From positions 23,197,116 to 23,261,115 of the forward strand of contig CM037830.1 in the NCBI GenBank assembly GCA_021234535.1: a stretch of DNA of 64,000 nt. Direction: 5' to 3'. Source of the DNA: Stichopus chloronotus. Lineage: Eukaryota; Echinodermata; Holothuroidea; Aspidochirotida; Stichopodidae. The notes beneath the pieces are model-generated. The model searched no databases. It saw only the letters and a list, made by a program, of their open reading frames with translations, and was not told where the DNA came from. Below are positions 59,161 through 64,000 of this stretch, piece after piece. The position numbers and the translations under genes are program-made. How positions within the stretch are numbered: position 1 is the first letter of the stretch; each line of letters starts with the position of its first letter.

Positions 59161-62100
59161 ACAGCCTCACTCTCAACTCAACTATTCGATAAAAATGTGG
59201 TTGAAAAATTCCACGATATCACTTTCTTTTACATCTATTCTGTAAGAAACTATAGATTTGCCAGTTTCTTACCAGCTTCACTTGCAATTTGACAATTTGA
59301 TGCCAATTCCACAATTTTGACTCCTTTTTTCTATCATACATACCACAATCATGACAGGTCTTTACTAAAGCCCTATCCTCTGCAACTAGCAAAGCCCTTC
59401 AGCCTATTCCTTGCATACTTAGCTATTTAATTCTACTACAGTGGATGGAACATGTCGTCATCAAGTTTCAGAGAGATACTAATTACATTCGAAATAATTT
59501 TACCATATATTCAGTTTCACTGACACTGAACAAAATGTGCGTCACTCTTCTGAAACTGCCGCATGCGGACAATTTTTTTGGAAAAAAATACGTCAAAAAT
59601 GCACGTACATTCTTTTTGCTACTGCCTCTCGTTCAGTGAACATGGTTACACCATACCTTCCAGAATGCTCTCTGTAATTGCTTTCCCTACTCTCCAAAAC
59701 CAAATCTTGGTTTTCGTTTTTGAGCCCATGCAACGGGAGTTTTATTCCCACTGTGCACATACTCAAAGATCTTAAAGAAGTCAATTTGGGCTCGATTATT
59801 GAAACAATTTGATTGGTCATTGGCATCAGTGTAAAGAGACTTTAAAATACACGAGTTCACTAATTGCTCATGAAGCCTGAGTGTTAAGAGAGGGGAGAGA
59901 GATAAATGCATACAGAGTCTGTTTTTAATGTGCAGTCGACTGCAGGAGGGTTTATAATAAATGGTTTTTAGAAGGACCTTCACTCCAGCCACAGAGGATA
60001 TTGCAGTTTCCGAGGGCTCTTCAGGAGTTTACGTGGCTCGAGAAAAATGAGAGCACGGACGTTTGTCACGGTCGCCAGAGATTCCGTTAATTAAGATTTA
60101 GAGCTGTATGTGAACATTACTGGACTGTGTGTGTTGCTCCCATGAATAATACAGACACAATATCAGATTAATAAATGAAATTAGAAAATAAGTGTAGGTT
60201 AACGGTTAAGCCGAGGGGACATTTGGGAGGGGAAAGGTAAGATATTGCAAGTGACTTTTTTCTTTTATGTTCTCCATCTTCAGGAATGCAAAAGTCTCAT
60301 CAGAGTGCTTGAAATTGATACATCAAGGCAAATAAATATAGGTCCAAATATGGGAATATGCATGTACACATTTTTAAATCTAAGTCTAATTGGGGAGATC
60401 CCTACTAGAAGCTGTGAGTCTGAACTAAATCTGAAGTTCAACATAGCGAAATATTTTAAAACAGATCAGCACTGAGACAGTTGATAATATCAAGTGCAAC
60501 AAACATTTATTTTTTTTCGGTCACTATATATAGACCGAGGGCTATCCACAGGAGGCTTAGCAAAGCTTACAAGTGTGGATACCCCAAAAGAAACATCAGA
60601 AAACACTCTCCGGATAAAAGACTGTTGAGCTGCTAGTCTGAAATAGCACTAAGGATCCCACATTATTTTTCTTTAACATTCTCAGATTTGAAATGACGTT
60701 TTAAGTCAGACTATGGCCGTTGAACAAAATTCAGATGGAGATTAGTTAGGCAAACCCTGATCGGACAGAGGCTGTTTTTGTTGGAATTGTCGTAAATCAT
60801 ACTAGAGCTGTAAGAAAAAGTAATCGAGCTTAAAACTCCAGCAAATCAACCGGAAAGTAGTCAGCGTTTTGCAGAATACTAAGGGCATTGCAGATCTGTG
60901 AACAGCAGTAATCCGCATTTTGCAGACGCCAAATATCAGTCAACTACACACTATAGCAATATATGCCTGAGTATATCTGCTCCTCTCCTGCTCAAATGCT
61001 GACCTGTTTTCTGGGATGAGACCGGGTCACGTATGCAATATTTAACACCTGATTCAACTTCAATTAAACTAGTGCAGCTTGAGTTGACCATCGAAGCTGT
61101 GCGGAGTAGGTTAGCGGCCGGCTTTCTTTCAATTGTGCTTGTCTTGAATAGCTGACTGTCTTTTCCAGGTCATATTTTGCATTCATGAATGACAATTCAA
61201 GTAAGGCCACTTTTAGTTGAAAGTTGAAATCCCAGATCATGTATATGTGACCCGGTCTTGATTCTGCATTTGCATACTTAATGCTGACTCCAACAGATGA
61301 AATAAGTTCTCACTATTTTGAAGAGAATCAAAGGCTGTCTCTGGAAACATTTACAGATGAATCAAAGATCAGCTGGTTATCTGCAATTTGCAGATTTCAG
61401 CAGATGAGAAGTTTATTCGGTATTTTTGCAGATTTCAGATTTTTATTTAAGATCTGACAAAGGCTGGTCTTGGGACCTTTACAGCTGATTAATTGCAAAA
61501 CTGTATTTCATAGTCTAAGTCTGGTTAAGTAAAATTTGACAGATTTTTTGAATATCCAATTTAGTCACAACTTTGTGGGTTTAAGAATCTATGTAAGAAT
61601 AAAGTTAATGGGGTCAGCAAGAAAGAAACGACTCCTTCTTGCAAGACACGGAACTTTGAGGGCAGTCACACACGCACACAGCAGACAGTGGGTAAGTAGT
61701 GTACATTTATCCATGTTTGCATCGTTTACTAACATTCTTTAAAATCTCCATCAACGTAGCACACACAGCGTACAGGCAGGAACTTTTTCTTTAGAGATCA
61801 GACTGGATAAAATAAAATTATAAATACGAATTGATGTGACCAGACAGATGAAAGTTACTAGAAGCAAAAATGTTAAACTTGTCAATCTATTCACAAAATA
61901 CTGAATCTGCCTCTTGAGAGTTGATAGATACATTCCCAAATGAATATTGAGAGGGAATGTCTACCAGTTACATGTATAAGGGGGAACAAAAAAAAATCTA
62001 CCAAAACTTTCATAAAGATAAAGAAAATCAAAGCAAGATCTTCTTACAATTAACAAAAAGTGGATGAGCAAATGCAGTCACTATAAGCTATTGATAGAGC

Positions 62101-64000
62101 GAATATCATGATAGGAAAATTTAGTTGATTGTGTTGATTGTGGATGATACGTCAATCTATTATACTGGATGGGTATATGACCAAATGGTATCCGCAAATG
62201 TGAGCGATTATCCCCAGAGGGACACAAAAATGCAGCTTTCATCATCTCAAGAATTAAGCAAACAAGTAACCAGTATTCAAGCTAAAAAAAAATGTACACA
62301 AACCTTACCTTTTTCAATAATTATACTAGCTGGCCATACATGTAAACTACTGCGTTACTGATTAGGTACCTTGCCTTTGGAAATCCACACACACTAACAC
62401 TGAATGTTAAAGAGATCATGACATCTTTCAAGTATTTTCACTTTGAGACATCTTTCAAGTATTTTTCACTTTGAATTAAATGTCATGAAAGTTAGGTTGG
62501 GTCACACAATTATGGGGGGGGGGGGGACTGACCAATTGAGTACGGTAATAATTGCATCACCTGTTTCCCATGGAAATGGAACAGCTGTTAGAAGGTCATT
62601 TGGAAGTTAAGGAATCAATGGTCCCTTAACAGAGAATTTGCATAAAACTATGAGTAGATCAGTGTGAGAACGACAGCAGCTCCTGCGCTACAGTGTGAGT
62701 TTTCAATGCATTCAATATTAAACCCATTACGATACAGTATATTTGACGTGATGCACATTAATGATAGACCAAGGGCCTAGTGCAAACAAAATTGCATAAC
62801 ATGAACATGCATTGCTAAAGTTGTTACATTATTCAACAAGAATATAATGCCAAATAGCTAATTAAATTAAGATCATTAATTACACCATTGTGACAACTTG
62901 AAATAACCATAGCAACTATGTATGTTATGTGTTATTGATATCACCAACTTGAACACACAATTGGTGTTGAAACCAGAAAAAAGAAAGAAAAAAAATGGCT
63001 CTAATATTACGCCAATTCAGAGATAGAGTTAATAATATTACAATAGCAACACAGGTGTACGATAGCAACAGTGTTCAAAGCTTCTCTTTTTTCAAAGCTC
63101 ACTCTGAGGAAAATGCTTATCCTATTAAATGGAACTTGACAGCTGTTTCCACTGTACATTTAACAATAACTGAATCAAAGAATTAAAAAATTCATCAGTT
63201 TTTAGATGACTTCTAAAGGCTTGAGTGAAAACCGCAAACAGTGACTCAATGAGCTATAGTCTTGTTTGTACCCGCCACACGTTTTCATCCTGAGCATGCG
63301 GAGTTGTAACCCAGAACTGGCTTATCAGTTTACTAGCTGAATCATTCCGAGTCCCAAACAATTACAGTTCAGTTCCCTCTGTTGAATCTTTGTTGGGTGA
63401 TAGTTGGACAACTCTTCATTTCAAATTCTGCAAAAAAAAAAAGCAACATGTGGCAGTTCCTACTAGGACTGCATTCATGGAATTCTTAATACTCTGTTGC
63501 TAAATTGCACTCTTTTAATCGCCATATCTCATGGAATGGGCAAAACCAATCAGCTTCAAATTTTCCTGATCATTTGGATGGAGACCTATGGGGTTAAGTT
63601 AATTAACAAACTTTTGTTTTAATTGGATCATAGGGATTTTCTACACATTTCAGAAGGGCCATTATCAAGGGTGATTATCAATGTTAGGTCCACCGTGAGA
63701 ATTATCAAGTCAAGAAACAGACTTCACCTTCCCAGCTAAAAATGTGTGAGCCTTGTAATAAGTATGCTTGAAAGATTAAAACAGTGGGTGAAAAAATGTG
63801 CAACCTAAGCTTTTTGCATTTAGATAGGCCTGCCAATCATGAGTCACTGTCTACATTCTTAACTACATAATCCTCCTCACAGACTTTACTTCCATAATTG
63901 CCCTTATGTAATTCTTAACTGTGAGCAATATGCCATGGGTACAATATCTGCATGTTGATCCACAGAGAGTGGCATTGACACAGATCTTATGTGCATTCGA
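59161..64000. other. Intergenic, no gene seen
   Basis: Only short chance frames are visible on both strands. Features noted are a two-copy 27/28-bp tandem repeat (62420-62474), a G-run (62514-62526), an X-box half-match (62903-62916) and poly-A runs. Nothing resembles the start of another gene. Confidence 0.55.
62420..62474 (+). repeat. 27/28-bp tandem duplication
   Basis: GACATCTTTCAAGTATTTTC and the following seven bases at 62420-62446 are repeated, with one extra T, at 62447-62474. Confidence 0.9.

Noticed and set aside
1..64000. CRISPR arrays, operons, bacterial promoters or terminators
   Set aside because: The window is intron-rich animal DNA. The regular repeats seen are satellites and transposon copies without spacer structure.

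Overview
This is eukaryotic genomic DNA from an animal. It is AT-rich and intron-dominated, full of dispersed and tandem repeats, and has no bacterial-style gene packing. The one host gene I can identify with confidence is the 3' end of a Shal (Kv4/KCND) voltage-gated potassium channel gene on the + strand. Three phase-0 exons (5595-5684, 19901-19990, 44601-45038) encode the cytoplasmic C-terminal tail, and the stop codon is at 45036-45038. The exons encode the ARLARIR start of the tail, the ESQHHHLL dileucine block followed by CLEKTT, and a final VVRVSAL PDZ-binding end. The T1 domain, S1-S6 segments and pore must lie upstream of position 1. The sequence N-R-E-Y-V-E-T-E-Y after the dileucine block resembles invertebrate Shal. 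Together with introns of about 14 kb and 25 kb and abundant fold-back repeats, this suggests a marine invertebrate, perhaps a deuterostome such as an echinoderm or amphioxus. The species is inference only.

Layout. 1-5594: intron sequence upstream of the first visible exon, with repeats of three families. 5685-19900: a 14.2 kb intron holding four fold-back elements, a nested block of satellite and TTAA-flanked elements (15.6-17.3 kb), and an antisense open frame of 222 codons at 9382-10050 of unknown status. 19991-44600: a 24.6 kb intron with scattered repeat copies. 45039 to about 50 kb: presumed long 3' UTR and flank, U-rich, with no decisive polyadenylation site. 50-57 kb: AT-rich degenerate repeats and two more TTAA-type element copies. 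57.0-59.2 kb: two adjacent 5'-truncated non-LTR retrotransposon remnants on the - strand; the larger has a recognisable reverse transcriptase with a YADD box, broken by a frameshift. 59.2-64 kb: no gene seen.

Repeats. Three element families are defined here by comparing copies within the window. Family A is a fold-back MITE-like family with at least ten full or partial copies. Families B and C have inverted ends flanked by TTAA, compatible with Kolobok-like or other TTAA-specific DNA transposons. Two further dispersed families (E and F) occur as two or three copies each.

I found no convincing new multi-gene system. The most informative points are the symmetric 90-nt exon that carries the whole Shal dileucine targeting signal, the 28-bp perfect direct repeat flanking one half-element, the back-to-back TTAA elements inside a satellite, and the unexplained 222-codon antisense frame. 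All family assignments were made by eye, without database searches.
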